From Rhodocollybia butyracea (lineage: Eukaryota; Basidiomycota; Agaricomycetes; Agaricales; Omphalotaceae): a stretch of DNA of 64,000 bases. The notes beneath the pieces were generated by a model, which was given only the letters and a program-made list of their open reading frames with translations, was not told where the DNA came from and did no database searches. Where the stretch lies: assembly GCA_015501585.1 (NCBI GenBank), contig JADNRY010000093.1:124001-188000 (forward strand), in the 5' to 3' direction. Positions 32,751 to 45,027 of this stretch are shown here, piece by piece (within the stretch, counting starts at the first letter, position 1; each line of letters begins with the position of its first letter). A program made the position numbers and the translations under genes.

Positions 32751-35700
32751 ATGGCTGCTCAAAATGTCGACATCCCGCCGGGATCCGTCGTTCTTTCCCA
32801 AGAGTTACCAAATCAGTCTAGTCCTCGTGGCGTCAAGCGTCTCTCAACTGCAGTAGAAATGCTCAGCAGAAGTCTGAGTGGAAGATCTTTGTCTCCTTCA
32901 CCGGGAAACAAGCGAATATTTAGTATAAATCGCAAGGGGAAAGGAAAATCAGGCATGTACAATATACGGAGATGAACCGAATGCGATCATAACCTAATTG
33001 ATTCAATTGCTATTAGACTCTACCTCTTCAACTCCGCTGCCCTCAAGGCCCACAACGCCAATGGCTTCGTCACCCTCTCCAAAGCCCTCACATGATGATT
33101 CGCCTTTCGTTACTCCTCCATCTCCTCCACTTTTGCCTACAAGACCATGGCACGGCGATGGTTCGGTATGTAATCCAATAAACACAGCTTTGCCACACAA
33201 TAAACCTCTTTCTGTCACTCTAGATGCGTGTCGGAACACAAACTCTTATCCAAGCTTTGCAAGCTTTACCATGGGCTTCAGACCAGGACCACGACGACGA
33301 GCACGATCCAGTTCCATTATCACCCGTAGCCGACGAAGAAACAAGCGACGAAGACTCTCCTCGTGCGTGTTATTTTACGTTTATGCCTCGTTTCATACTT
33401 ATCTTTTCTCAGATATGGCTTCGTCCATCCACACAATATATAGACCTGTGGCACGCTCGCACAGAATGAGCACCACAGGCAGGTCACGCTCGCGTCTCAG
33501 CCCTGTACATACAGAAGACTCTTCCGATGAGATTCTGCAATCCGACGACGAACCAGATGCAGATGACTTTGAAGAAACAACTCCAAAGGCTCCCCCTCCT
33601 TCACATCTTCAGCTCAGAAGCGTGTCCTACATGTCCCAGAAGCAACTTGGTTCTAGTAGACTTCCCGATCGAGTGGCTATGAGTAGGTCCGGAAGTATGG
33701 CTACTGTGAGGATCCAGCGGCGAACAAAGCTTGCTGAAAAGTTGAGGGAGATTTTCGAGCTGGATGACATCGAAGAGGTTCATGCTGGTATGTTGGGCTC
33801 ATCTTTGATCAGCTATCAGAATTTAACATATCCCAAGAACTTCCATGCTGGCTCCTGCGTTCAGTCTGTGAGGCGTGTTTCACATTTATCTGTCGAGTTC
33901 TTACGTCTTTCTTTCTCAGTATTACAGGGCTACATGTACCTCACCAATACCTTTCTCTGTTTCTTTGCTCATATGCCTTCAAGAGAGGTTCGTGTCCTGC
34001 TGTTTTACCCTGCCCCCCATTTCTTTACACCTTTGTTCTACAGGATCAAGTTCTCAAGTCAGGGTCGCTCAATAAAAAGGCACAGCGTACGAAACGCTGG
34101 ATCAAGCATTGGTTCGTGCTTAAGAACGATGCTCTGAGCTGGTACCAGTCGTCTTCAGTTAGTTTTATTATATCTTCTGTTTATCATGACTTGACGAATT
34201 GCTTAGGATCCGTACTTTCCGCACGGTATAGTCGATCTTCGCTACGCTATAGTTTGCGAGCCTATCGGTGAACGAGGTTTTCGGGTCCGGACGAACCAGA
34301 AAACAGTAATTCTTTCAGCAGACTCCGTGCCTAGTCGGGATGAATGGGTGAAGGCCGTAAGGAAGGTCATCTTCAAGGCACAAAATATGGGCGACAGCGT
34401 CAAGGTATACAGCCATTTGTCTCATTCAGTCCATATCTAACACGCGTTATCCAGATCGCCATTCCATATTCCGCCATCCTCGATGTCGAGAAATCATCTG
34501 CCATGGACTTCAGTGAGACGATCGAAGTCAAGGTGTATGATAAAGAGTCTCGAGACCATTTCTCAGTCGATTCATTCTTCTTTGCCTACTTTCGCGACCT
34601 CCCCGCTGCGCTTGATCAGATCAGAGACGCAGTCCGGTTGCGACGTACCGAGGGAGAAGCTACTCATTCTGTGCTCGACACAACGACTACGACGCTTAGA
34701 CCCGCAGCATCTACCCCCGAACGGCCTGCCGCTATGCCAAGCTCATCCTCCCTGTTCAGGATGTCTTCCATCCTTCGTCCCTTCTCCGAATCGCGATCCA
34801 GCTCCGCCATCAGCACCCCTGCCACAGAGCCTCATGAAGAGTTCACACATATCACTAAACGAGCTCATTCCTCCTTTGTGCCAATAGCCACCACTTCCTC
34901 TCAAGACTCGGAAACAGCTACCATTACACCTACCTCCGCTATCATCATAGACTCAACTCACACATACCCACCCTCAACTCCAGTATCACTCGCTGCATCC
35001 ACTCATTCCTCCATTCAGAGACCTGCCACGACAAGCGGTGTTTCCAGCTACAGCACAGGCTCTTGGACTGTCCCAAATTGGCTCAAAGTACCGCGAACCA
35101 GGAGTCTATTCGGAGGCGGTGCCATTGAAACGCTGGCTGTTATTCCACCAGATGGAAAAGTCAAAGAGATGTATACAGCAACTCAGACTACCAGTCCTCT
35201 TGAAACCAGCCGATTTGGAGGAGCTGGTGGAGATTTGACATATAGTATCCTCGAAACCCCCGATGCGCCTATAGATGATGGAATCGCTGACAAGTTTCGC
35301 AATTATTTTGCCTTCGACGAGAGAGAGAAACTTTTGGGCCGTGAGTTTTTTCCTTGTAATTTCGTTTGATCTGCCAGTTGATTTGAAGACTTCGTGTAGA
35401 TTTCCCAGGGTATATTTTCCGATTATTACCAGTGTATGGGCGGCTTTATATTTCACTCAACTACTTTTGCTTCAAGTCGTCTGGGCCATTGACAGCCCGC
35501 ACACGGGTAAGGATGAATTGAATCGTGCAGTTTGGGAATTGACCCTGACTTCCTTATGTAGATGGCTCTCCCCATCCGCGACATCCTCTCTGTAGAGAAA
35601 ACCAAAGCAACTAGATTCGGGCATCACGGTCTAATCATCATAGTTAAAGGACACGAGGAATTATTTTTCGAATTCGGTGCTGAGGATAAGAGAGATGCTT

Positions 35701-37977
35701 TTGTGCTGTTATTGGAACGACAGATCGAAGATGTTCGGAAGAGGTGGGCAGAAGACGACAACTCGGCCCCAACACGCGGTCAACGTGATGCTCTCATACT
35801 GGAAGAGCTCGATATACACTCTGAGATTTCGGATTCACTCCTTCCTGTGCCAGAGAACCTAACAGACTCGGTCCCAGCGATGATGTTCACATCGGCATCT
35901 TCTACATTCTTAACATTTAAACCACTGAAGAGTTTACATTTTACGTTTTTGACTATTGGATCTCGGGGAGATGTTCAACCGTATATTGCTTTGGCAAAGG
36001 GTTTACAGGCAGATGGACACAAGGTGCGGATAGCGACTCATAAGGAGTTTAAAGAATGGATTGAATCGGTAGATAAATAATTTCTTGTGCGAACATTTAC
36101 TGAAGACTCTTTTCTCCAGCACGATATTGAATATGGTTACGTCGGTGGAGATCCTGCAGAGCTTATGCGTATATGTGTTGAGAACGGCATGTTCACAGTC
36201 TCGTTCTTGAAGGAAGGTCTTCAGAAGGTATATGTTGTTGCATTTTTTGTTAAAAAACCCGCTGCTAATACCTCGTGTAGTTCCGAGGCTGGTTAGACGA
36301 CCTGCTCAAAACCTCGTGGGAGGCTTGTCAAGGCACGGATGTCTTGGTGGAGAGTCCGAGCGCTATGGGAGGTTATCACATAGCCGAGGCTCTAGGTATA
36401 CCTTATTTCAGGGCATTCACCATGACATGGAGTCGAACACGGTAGCATCATATTTCTCTGTATTTTCTGCGTACTGATGGATTACCTAGTGCATATCCTC
36501 ACGCGTTCGCAGTGCCGGAACGCAAGGTATATATTGATTAGTATACTCTTTCTCCTGATCTAACTATATTACAGATGGGCGGTAGCTATAACTACATGGT
36601 GAGTTTGTGTCTGCTATTCGATAAACTCGCTCCCAACATGTTATGTAGTCTTATGTCGTATTTGACCAAGTCTTTTGGCGCGCTATATCTGGACAAATCA
36701 ACCGATGGCGAAGGAACGTACTACGGATTGACAGTACTAGTCTCGACAAGATGGAACCACACAAGATTCCGTTCTTGTACAATTTCAGCCCCAGTATAGT
36801 ACCACCACCGTTGGACTGGCCTGAATGGATCCGAGTAACAGGTACTTCAATGCCCCCATACCCCGACACGTTGCTCACTATCTATCAGGTTACTGGTTCC
36901 TCGACGACGCCGATGTCAGCTCCAAGAAATGGACCCCTCCAGAAGACCTTTGCAAATTCATCGACTCCGCCCATTCTGCTGGCAAGAAAGTCGTATACAT
37001 CGGTTTTGGCAGCATTGTCGTCTCTGATCCCGCAGCCATTACCAAATGTGTAATCGAAGCTGTTCTTCAAAGTGATGTCTATGCGATTCTTTCTAAAGGA
37101 TGGTCAGATCGACTTCACGTCAAGTCAGGAGATGCAGGGGAGGTGGAAGAGGCGCTCCCGCCTCAGATATATCCGATTAACTCCATTCCGCATGATTGGC
37201 TGTTCAGGAGGATTGATGCTGCGTGTCATCATGGAGGTGCCGGAACGGTTGGAGCGAGTCTTCGAGGTAAGAGTTGTTTAGTGCTGCTTGGACTTTTTGC
37301 TCATTCTCTGTGTTTAAAGCTGGGATACCGACCATCGTCAAACCATTTTTCGGAGACCAATTTTTCTGGGCGGACCGAGTTGAAGCGCTAGGTGTTGGGT
37401 CTGCTGTCAGAAGACTCACAGTCGACTCTTTAACGGAAGCTCTTCGCACTGCTACGACGGATATTAAACAAGTTGCTCGCGCGAAATTATTAGGAGAACA
37501 GATTCGTATGGTACGTCTCAACACTGCTCGGCTTCGAAGCATCCCTCATTGCCTGCACAGGAAAACGGTGTCGATGTCGCCATCGAGTCAATTTACCGTG
37601 ATCTGGACTATGCCCGGTCATTGATCAAACGACGATCTGTCCCCAATAGTAGTGACGAGGAGGAGACCGATAACGAACATTCTACCGTTCGGGACCGACA
37701 ACCGCTTAGCGCCGACCAAAAATCGTCCGGGTACAGTTCCAGTGGTTCTGTGCGTGGTGCCCCTAGTGAGGACTGGAGCGTCATTTCCGACCAAGGCAAT
37801 CCCAGCCGGCGGTCTTCTATGAGTTCTGCTCACAGTGGAACTTCTGATGAACGATCTGGGCTCAGTAAACGCTCCAGTATCGCGGCTGCCATGCTTTCCG
37901 TTCTTCCCAATTCTTTCACTCCTGGGTCCCCTCGCAAACGAACACTATCTCACAAATCTACCAACTCACAATCTTGA
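32751..37977 (+). CDS. ATG26: Sterol 3-beta-glucosyltransferase, ATG26/UGT51 type
   Basis: A long multi-exon gene of about 1,350 residues. Order of domains: a Ser/Pro-rich N-terminus ([20 protein letters not shown]), a first GRAM segment ([19 protein letters not shown] ... [20 protein letters not shown]), a PH domain ([20 protein letters not shown], then [29 protein letters not shown]), a Ser/Thr-rich linker, a second GRAM segment ([20 protein letters not shown] ... [15 protein letters not shown]), and the glycosyltransferase: [50 protein letters not shown], and the UDP-sugar signature [20 protein letters not shown]. It moves glucose from UDP-glucose to ergosterol-type sterols on membranes. 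The first intron (32953-33016) uses a GC donor. The C-terminus is a Ser-rich tail ending NSQS. Several plus-strand open pieces are exons read through into introns. Confidence 0.92.
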
Positions 37978-38338
37978 TGCTTGATGATAGACCGTGTCTT
38001 CCACGTTATAATCCCCACTCATTTACCTTTCTTTGTCACACTCATTTTTACAGTGTAGAATTCATCGCATTCTAGTAGAAGAGAGAATAATAGATGTACA
38101 CGTCTGTATAGTAGGGGTTAATATGTTACCATTATTATGTATACTTCCTTGAATGTATTTTCATGAGAGCTCAGGCAGAAAGATGAAGGTGTGCAATAAT
38201 TCAATAATGACGCAGCTAATGATACACATGAAGTTGACGAACAACGATACGTACGTACTAGTACTACGATGCAAAGAGAGCGAAAAAAGCTGGTAGTACA
38301 CTGAGTATGAAAGCAATTTATATATTTTTGTCCTCGAA
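37978..38338. other. Convergent intergenic region
   Basis: 3' flanks of the sterol glucosyltransferase (plus) and the PRELI-like gene (minus). No gene seen. Confidence 0.5.
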
Positions 38339-39148
38339 TTAACCTTTGGAATTAGAAAACCAGCCTTTCATCCTGGCCCAAGTTCCGTTTTGCGCCTTGC
38401 GGGCAGTTTTATCATCTGAATCTTCGTTTGACCTAACAGTGACGTTTGGATCACCACCGAGCGTCATTGGGTGAAGCTGAAGTCGTGATTCGCGTATGAG
38501 GTTGAGAATTACAGACACTCCTTCGCGAGACTGTTTGAAATGATACATGAGCTGGAGATCGGAAATACTAGTGAAATGGAAGACATACACGTTGGACATG
38601 AGCTTTGAATCTGTTCAACCCATGACTCTCAATCCGTTTCGTAAGTCCCCATCCAAAGCCCGAGAAAACCCTTGCTTCGGTTGTTTGAATAGTTTTCCTG
38701 TGAGTAAAGATGAGAACAAGAAATATATAGATGATAAACACTACAAACCCCTCCTCAGTCTGCCGAATGAATACGGATTCCTCCATTTTCATGACCTTTG
38801 TAAATTCGAGGTTCTTCGTCGTACATCGAAGTGTTTTTTCCCAGTGGGTCGACTTCACTTTCCTCCACTACCCAAGATTCTGCCCTTGAGATGATTCCCT
38901 TTGGTGCCCATCGTGGGAGTGAGCCTCGTTTGAGAATTAGCCGTGTGGTATGTAGATTTCCAGAAGGTGACACGGAACGCGAGATGACGTCGCAAGAGAT
39001 TATGTGTGAGGCATAAGGGTTTGGGTAGCGTAGAAAGTAAGCCAGAGAAACTATAGCCCAGGGATCGCTAGGGTAATTTGGTTAGTAAGGAAAATAAAAA
39101 GATATGTGGAGCATACTCGTAAAAGAATGATTGCGAATGATATTTCAT
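38339..39148 (-). CDS. PRELI/Ups-family mitochondrial lipid-transfer protein, one-base frameshift
   Basis: From ATG at 39148: MKYHSQSFFYDDPWAIVSLA, YFLRYPNPYASHIISCDVIS, LHTTRLILKRGSLPRWAPKG, IISRAESWVVEESEVDPLGK, then LRCTTKNLEFTKVMKMEES, TEARVFSGFGWGLTKRIESH, RFKAHVQ and a tail ending WFSNSKG. This is the whole PRELI/MSF1 domain. Family members with Mdm35 carry phosphatidic acid or phosphatidylserine across the mitochondrial intermembrane space. Introns use GTATGC...CCTAG, GTTTGT...CACAG and GTATGT...AACAG. Between DPLGK and LRCTT the frame slips by one at a run of six A residues (six T on the plus strand, 38834-38839); five would restore the family sequence. As both sides are highly conserved, an assembly indel is more likely than gene loss. 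Confidence 0.82.
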
Positions 39149-39420
39149 TGGGACAACGACCCCGGCGAGTTGGGAATTAAAGAATCAGCAAGCCAGCGCA
39201 AAAAAAGACAGCTTGTACAATATGAGGTGAGAGAGGGAAGCAAAGAATAGTAGAACACGCCTGAATCTGGAACCGTGGAACGTGATGAAACTGATGCCGA
39301 GAGATTACGCATTCAATTTTTTTCGGTCTAGACGTTGCCCGGGTCTTGCCTATTTCCATCAGTGCGAATGTACTGTTACACTAAGTGTTTCTCGTCTATT
39401 GACTTAGTAGACATATTCCG

Positions 39421-40893
39421 TTATAAAAATGTATCATCTCGCACGAGACCCCTGTCTACAACCACTCGTAACCCATCATGAGCTGGACGAATCCAGAACG
39501 GTTCGCCGACTCCAATCATTCCCAGCCCTTCTTTTTCTGAAACACTCAACGCACTTTCATCTATATCTGCTCCTCCTACAGCTTCCGTAATCGTAACATA
39601 CTCCTCCTGGCTAACCTTATGAGAAAATCCAAGTAGGTATGTGCGTGTAGCGCCAATACGTCGCGCCGTAGCAATAGATTGTTCCAGCCCAAGATGCGAC
39701 GTGTGTGTTTTGAGGTTGAGACAATCCAATATACACAACGGAAGAGGATGACCTTCTTCCCGCCTTTGGAATCTAGGATGATTGACCACGCATCGTCCGG
39801 GATATGAGAAACATCTGATAAATAAACAATTTGATCCTGGATCTTGAATCCAAAGCAGAGATAAGGATGAATCACGTCGGTCTTGTGAGATTCATTTATT
39901 AAAAGCTTTCCTAAAGCCCGGTCTAAAGGCTCCGAGTGCGAGTGCACTGCAGGTGTAGTCGCGCCGCTGATAAGCATTCCGGGAGTAGGCAAAAATGCAG
40001 GAGGAGGAACTGGTGAGAACACACGACCATGGTGAACTAGTAAGTAAATCTGTGGATTAAAACATGCAAAGGATCTATCTAACAGGTACTACTTGCCTAA
40101 AAAGGGCGTGATAAATATTCCAGTGTCATTTATCTCAAATGGGAGCTTGTTCTCGATAATATGCCACACAAAGTCTGGAACCTGTTCGAACCGGTATCGG
40201 CAAAGATCTAGCAAGTATGGAGCTGTGTGACTTACATCCCCCCCTCCAGATGCATATTCTTTCGAAACGAGATAAGGGAAGGACCGTTGGACTTCAGTAA
40301 AAGTGGCTTGAGAGAGATACACATCGATATGAGGTTGTATACTGCCCCCGAGCGTCCATCCTACAGAAAAATTATTGGTCTGTTAGAATGGAAGGTAAAC
40401 TGCTCACCTCGTAAGTCGTCGAGGCCATTCATCGCTGATAAATAATTTAAACAGTTGATCTCGAAAGCTGGTAGGATATCTGACCATCGGCATGAGCATG
40501 AGTTATCAGCAAAGCATCGATTTTCCTTAATCCATGCTACGAAAAAGGTCAATCCAGACATCTCTCCTGTTCAACGGTATTCACCTTGGGAAACCACTCT
40601 ACAGCAGCAGGCTGGAATGTTTTACCTGCGTCAATGACGATTGTCCTGAAGGTTCGTCAGAAAAAACATACGTCTCGCGTGATTTTGGCTCACACATCGC
40701 TTCCATCTTTTGGAGCCTTTGTCTTGATTACTGCGGATGTATTCCTTCGAATGTTCTTCTTTCCTTCGGGTGTTAAAGTTGAGAGACATGTCTTGCAAGG
40801 AGGTATGTCGCTGTCTGCGGGGCGAGTTAAGCAGTCTACATGAGGAAGGCTTGACGAGGTTCCGGTCCCGAGGAAAATGAATTCTGTAGCCAT
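39421..40893 (-). CDS. Metallo-beta-lactamase-fold hydrolase
   Basis: From ATG 40893: MATEFIFLGTGTSSSLPHVD opens the fold, followed by KNIRRNTSAVIKTKAP, RTIVIDAGKTFQPAAVEWFP, and the metal-binding motif KIDALLITHAHADAMNGLDD formed across an intron (HxHxD). Further on are LGGSIQPHIDVYLSQATFTE, VHHGRVFS with another likely ligand, GFKIQDQIVYLSDVSHIPDD and LDCLNLKTHTSHLGLEQSIA with late ligand histidines. It ends RGLVRDDTFL at 39421. The single-domain plan with the THAHADAxNGLDDLR motif is the one seen in PhnP-like and lipoate-related hydrolases of fungi; the substrate (perhaps a phosphodiester) is not known. About 400 residues after removal of six or so short introns. Divergent from the first MGQYW-family gene with 273 bases between starts. 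Confidence 0.83.
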
Positions 40894-40963
40894 AACAGTT
40901 GGGAAGGAGGATCAGTAATACTTATAGGTTTGGAGCGCTAAACTAGACGCAGAGATTTATCAC

Positions 40964-40986
40964 GCCATGTTACACGTCCACGTGAA
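40964..40986 (+). promoter_or_regulatory. Conserved upstream block, array copy 1
   Basis: Contains ATGTTACACGTCCACGTGAA, with a CACGTG E-box core, 181 bases before the ATG at 41167. The same block stands before copies 2, 3 and 4 of the array. Probably a promoter element carried along in duplication. Confidence 0.6.
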
Positions 40987-41166
40987 CCTGAACGTTTTTC
41001 TCTCAGTCCTGCGCTTTCTACAGTGTACACGCTTTTTGCAGCCTTTCAAACTCTCTCTTTCCCTTACGCTAGATTTCAACTCAAGGTTCAAAATAGCCTA
41101 CAAAATGCTTCCATCTCACGTGTCTTGGAGCTATCCCAAATGCTCGGTCTGAGTCTCAGTACTTTC

Positions 41167-42148
41167 ATGGGTCAACTCTACTTCAACATTGACAAAACGC
41201 AGACGATTGGTGGGGGCTGGGGAAAATTGGGAAAGTTTTTTTGGTATCCAAGAAAAGAAGTCCTAGACCGTCTCTCCACCCCTGTTAATCAATTCCATTG
41301 GGCACCAAAATTGAAATCAAAAGACAAACGGTACGCAAAGTAAAATATTCTGAGAAAATTATGGCCAGCTAATTCTAGATTCTAGCTCACCAGCTGCTCA
41401 AACCGGTACACTTTTGAAAAAGCTACCTGTCGAGCTCTTGCAAGCCATCGCAAAAGAGTTAATAGATGACTTTTTCGACTTAATGTCATTTTCGCTCACA
41501 TGCGTGACAATGTGGGAAGTGGCTGAAGGCGTGCGGTCCCTGTACATTCGCACTGAATTGCAACGCAAAAGCTGGAGAGGGAGTCGAATTCTCTTTCTGG
41601 GACGCTATGCTCGCAGTTTGCCGCAGGGATTATTGACCGAGGAAGACAAGGAGAAGCTAACCGAGATGATAGAAATGCACTGTGACGAATCCTCGGATGA
41701 CGATTCCGTAAACTCCAACACTTCAGAGAGCAGCATCTCTTTGCTCGAACGTGCGTTGGAAGAAGAGTGTTCGGATCCTGGCCCTGCCCCAAAGCGCATT
41801 TACCTCCTTGATATTTTGTCCTATGATGTTCCGAAAGCCTATCGACAGTACTGTTCAGAGCTCTCCTACTTTGCGTGCGGACGCACAGTACTATCACTGT
41901 CACTCACGTCACCCAAGGACCGCTGGATACTTCGCAACTTGACCAAAAAGGAATTCGTGATCAAGTCCGAGGGCAGCACGTCGAGTGGTCTTACGCAGGC
42001 ATTGTTCTCGCTTATCTGTTGGTCAGATGATTCTTCGATTTCCATGGCTTGTGACGAATCGGATGCTGAAAGAATGATACGCGGACCATGGGCAGGGGAC
42101 AGAATTGACTTGACCGTGTATTCCATCACTCCACAAACACAAAAATAA
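41167..42148 (+). CDS. MGQYW-family F-box-like protein, copy 1 (C-terminus frameshifted)
   Basis: Exons 41167-41330 and 41386-42148. Exon 1 gives MGQLYFNIDKTQTIGGGWGK ... VLDRLSTPVNQ; exon 2 opens with KLPVELLQAIAKELIDDFFD, an F-box-like helix set, then SFSLTCVTMWEVAEGV, GSRILFLGRYARSLPQGLLT, an acidic middle, LRNLTKKEFVIKS, LFSLICWSDDSSISM and IRGPWAGDRIDLTVYS. Compared with copy 2, a net four-base gain just after VYS changes the frame, so the protein ends SITPQTQK at 308 residues; the lost tail (KNNPDWKDITNEVLAF) is still readable in another frame to about 42249. Either a truncated protein or a recent pseudogene. The family is widespread in Agaricomycetes and has no assigned function. Confidence 0.75.
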
Positions 42149-42249
42149 TCCAGATTGGAAAGACATCACGAACGAAGTGTTAGCGTTTTTGCAGAGGCTA
42201 GCAAAGGGTTATAACAAGGGATTCTTGGAAAACGTGTTGCCATTTTAGT

Positions 42250-42592
42250 AGAATCAAGTATCAAACATGCCACTCAATAGAATTATACACCGGATACAAG
42301 ACGACGCGGAACAAGCATTCTGCGCAGCGATCAAAGCTAAGCTCGAGGGTCATAATATGACAGACGAACAGCGAATGACCCTCGAATTAAGATATCTAAT
42401 CGAGCCAAAAGGACATCTTGAAAATCACTTTACGTTGGCGGCTGACTTTCGTTCTAGAATACACATCCCGGGTCTCCCAGACTCTTGCAAGATGCGCACG
42501 TCACTTGATACTAGTACTAGGTTCACCAGTTTGTCTTATAGACAGTTATCCATATAAGATTTCATTTGTGTCAAGAAACATTTAGCATACAA
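42250..42592. other. Spacer between array copy 1 and kinase gene
   Basis: The first 50 bases match the 3' flank of the other array copies (AGAATTATACACCGGATACA), then similarity stops near 42302, marking the edge of the segment that holds the kinase gene. A 96-codon plus-strand open frame here has no motif. Confidence 0.5.
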
Positions 42593-44142
42593 TTAATGAT
42601 GATAGTGATTACATGTAGTTGTTAGCAGCCACGGATGGATTTCCAACTCTTTAGCTGACGCTCGATCCTTATAGTCCAATCTCAAGCATGCGCGGATGAA
42701 CGCAGCGGCTTCACGAATTTCGTTATCCTTCAGCGTCCCATATACAGCAAGGGCCTTGTCGATGTTTTCGCCGGGAACAACAACTTCCCTCAAGAGATCA
42801 CCTGTGCGTACAAGTATCAGCATCAGAGGTACCAGCACAGGACAGTAACTGCAATAACGCACCGTTCTCATTGAAGTATCGATCCCGAAAATGAGCCCGT
42901 TGCAACATTGAAGCACTGAACTTCTCTCCGGTTAGTTCCACCATCTTTGCGAGATGGTCATCCTCGAGAGACCAGTCACTACCCGCCTTGGGTGCAAAAA
43001 GCCAGCGCCCAGTGAGCATCTCGAATGTCTACACAATGTGAAATCAACAGTAAACGAGAATAGATAAGAAGAGTTGAACGTACAATGCAGCCCAGTGCCC
43101 AGATGTCGATTTTTGGCCCAAAGTCCGATCGTAAGAGGAGTTCCGGTGCACGAAGCGCGTATGCACTGAACTCGTTGACAATGGGCTGTTCGCCCGCCCG
43201 CTGGGCTACGGAAGTTACTAAGCAGACATAGAGTGTAGTGCACGAGAATTACCTTGACCGAGATCAGTGAGACAGAACGACATTAGTTCCGCCAGGAAAG
43301 GGGTAACATCCCACGCGTATCCATGGTGTATAGGTTGCGAGCGCAGAATGGGATACTTCTGTCCTTTCACCTCCACCTCTCCATCCTCAATGACCGATTC
43401 CGAGCTGAGTTGCTCTTCAACGTGCGGGTCACCTCTAATCATGTTAAAGAGAATATTGTCGAGCTTGAGATCTACAAAAAATATCAAGAGTCCATCCAAG
43501 CCCAGCAGCACGTTGTAGACTGTACCTGTATGTATGATATTGATCTCATGTAGTTGTGCCAGACCCTCTAGAGTTCGCAGAACAATAATCTTCACTGCAT
43601 GTAATGGCAATGCCTTGGTAGGCGAACTACGCCGGAAACTGGACACATCAGTACTCATCAGCCGCACAGATGAGTGCCTTCGGGGCCTTGCTCCTCAAAG
43701 CTGTCTTTCAAAACTGGGAGCGATATGATATCCTCGCAGGCAGCAATCTGCTGTAGGAACAGTAACTCTCGAGACTCGCCCTTGCGGTGTGCCCGTGTGC
43801 CTTCAAGCATCAGAATTTTTACAGCAAGATATTTGTTTGTATGGATATCTAAGAACCTGGGCTGCATTAGCAAAGCATACACTTTTTCTGTAATCAAATA
43901 TAAACTACGTACTCAGATTCTGCATCGGTAACCAACCAAGTAGAGGAGAAAAGTCCGGAACCCAGCTTGTGCATGATCTGGTATCGATTTTTGTTCAGTT
44001 TTTGGCCAAGTCTCACAGGAAAATGGTCGAAACTCGAAATCTCAGATGCAGGGGACATGGGCTTGAAGAAACAGAAACGCTGGTGAAGGAAAAGGTAAGA
44101 GAGACAGAACGCCACGCTACGATCGGGTCCACCATTTGTCAA
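42593..44142 (-). CDS. SRPK-like serine/threonine protein kinase
   Basis: Read on the minus strand through about five introns. Kinase motifs in order: FPVRLGQKLNKNRYQIMHKL, GSGLFSSTWLVTD (glycine-rich loop), KYLAVKILMLEGTR (ATP-binding Lys), GPEGTHLCG, the catalytic IIHTDLKLDNILF (intron inside), CLTDLGQ (the DLG form of DFG), SAYALRAPELLLRSDFGPKI (APE), DIWALGCI, MLTGRWLFAPK, and CLRLDYKDRASAKELEIHPW near the C-terminus. The split catalytic core and DLG are as in SR-protein kinases and the expanded SRPK-like kinases of Agaricomycetes. The N-terminus could begin at ATG 44142 or at 44058 (MSPASEIS). Most likely active; targets unknown. The gene sits inside the MGQYW array, flanked by copy 1 and a broken copy. 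Confidence 0.83.
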
Positions 44143-44335
44143 TCACCGGAGCCGAGTGGTTATTTGCTTCAAATATCATTGATAAAATTGAAGTCACTGC
44201 TTGTAGTCCATAAACAGAACCACAGACTCTGTACAGCGGGCTAGTATCCGTGCACTGTCCTGCATATGCAACCAATGGTAGAAGGTGTTCTGCATTTTGA
44301 TCCATATCGAGTCCTGAGTCATCAAATAGACGCGC

Positions 44336-44745
44336 TAGGACTCAAAAGCTGGATCCTTTCCAGCGTACTCGTAAGAGAGCAGTGTTCTTTACTCGAATGT
44401 GCGCTGGAGAGTGTTTGAATCCTCGCGTTGCCACAAATTGCATTGACCTCCTTGATATTGTGTCCTATGAAGTACTATCTACTCATACCATCCATAAAGG
44501 ACTATTAAAGGAATCGTAATCAAGTCTGAGGCAGAGCGTCGTTCTTTGTTGGTCAGATGATTCTTCGATCTCCATGGCTAATAACGATGCGGATGCTAAA
44601 AGAATGATACGCGGACCATGGGCAGGGGACAGAATTAACTTGACTGTGTATTCACGAGTCCATGAACACAAGAATAATCCAGATTGGAAAGACATCACGA
44701 ACGAAGTGTTGCCATTTGGTAGAATCAAGTATTAAACGAATATCC
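44336..44745 (+). pseudogene. Fragment of an MGQYW-family gene
   Basis: Matches the second exon of copies 1 and 2 in patches: CAAAAGCTGGA, the segment around LNPRVATN-like sequence, SDDSSISM, RMIRGPWAGDRI and the tail HEHKNNPDWKDITNEVLPF, with large internal deletions and frame changes. Exon 1 and the F-box-like part are missing. Its 3' flank (AATAGAATTATAAGGCCGGC) is shared with copy 2, so it is a decayed tandem unit. Confidence 0.85.
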
Positions 44746-44879
44746 AATAGAATTATAAGGCCGGCCACTCTGGTGCACTAAAACTAAAAGCGAAGGTTGA
44801 AAGCCCTTTGGGAAGGAGGTTGAAGGAGGTCAAGGTTTGGGGCGCTAAACTAGACGCGCTAGGATTCTAGGTTTATCAC

Positions 44880-44902
44880 GCCATGTTACACGTCCACGTG
44901 AA
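44880..44902 (+). promoter_or_regulatory. Conserved upstream block, array copy 2
   Basis: ATGTTACACGTCCACGTGAA stands 126 bases before the ATG at 45028, identical in core to the block before copy 1. The preceding GCGCTAAACTAGACGC is also shared. Confidence 0.6.
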
Positions 44903-45027
44903 GCTGCGCCCTTCAACAGGGTGCTTCCACTGCATTTCACATGCCTTGAAGCTGTCCAGCCTTGTCCAGCAGTGTCACTGTGTCAGTCAGTGTCCATCAA
45001 AAATTTTCTGCACTTGGTCTCAATATC

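Noticed and set aside
42593..44142. Horizontal transfer of the kinase from bacteria or virus
   Set aside because: It has several spliceosomal introns and the SRPK-like core common in Agaricomycetes.
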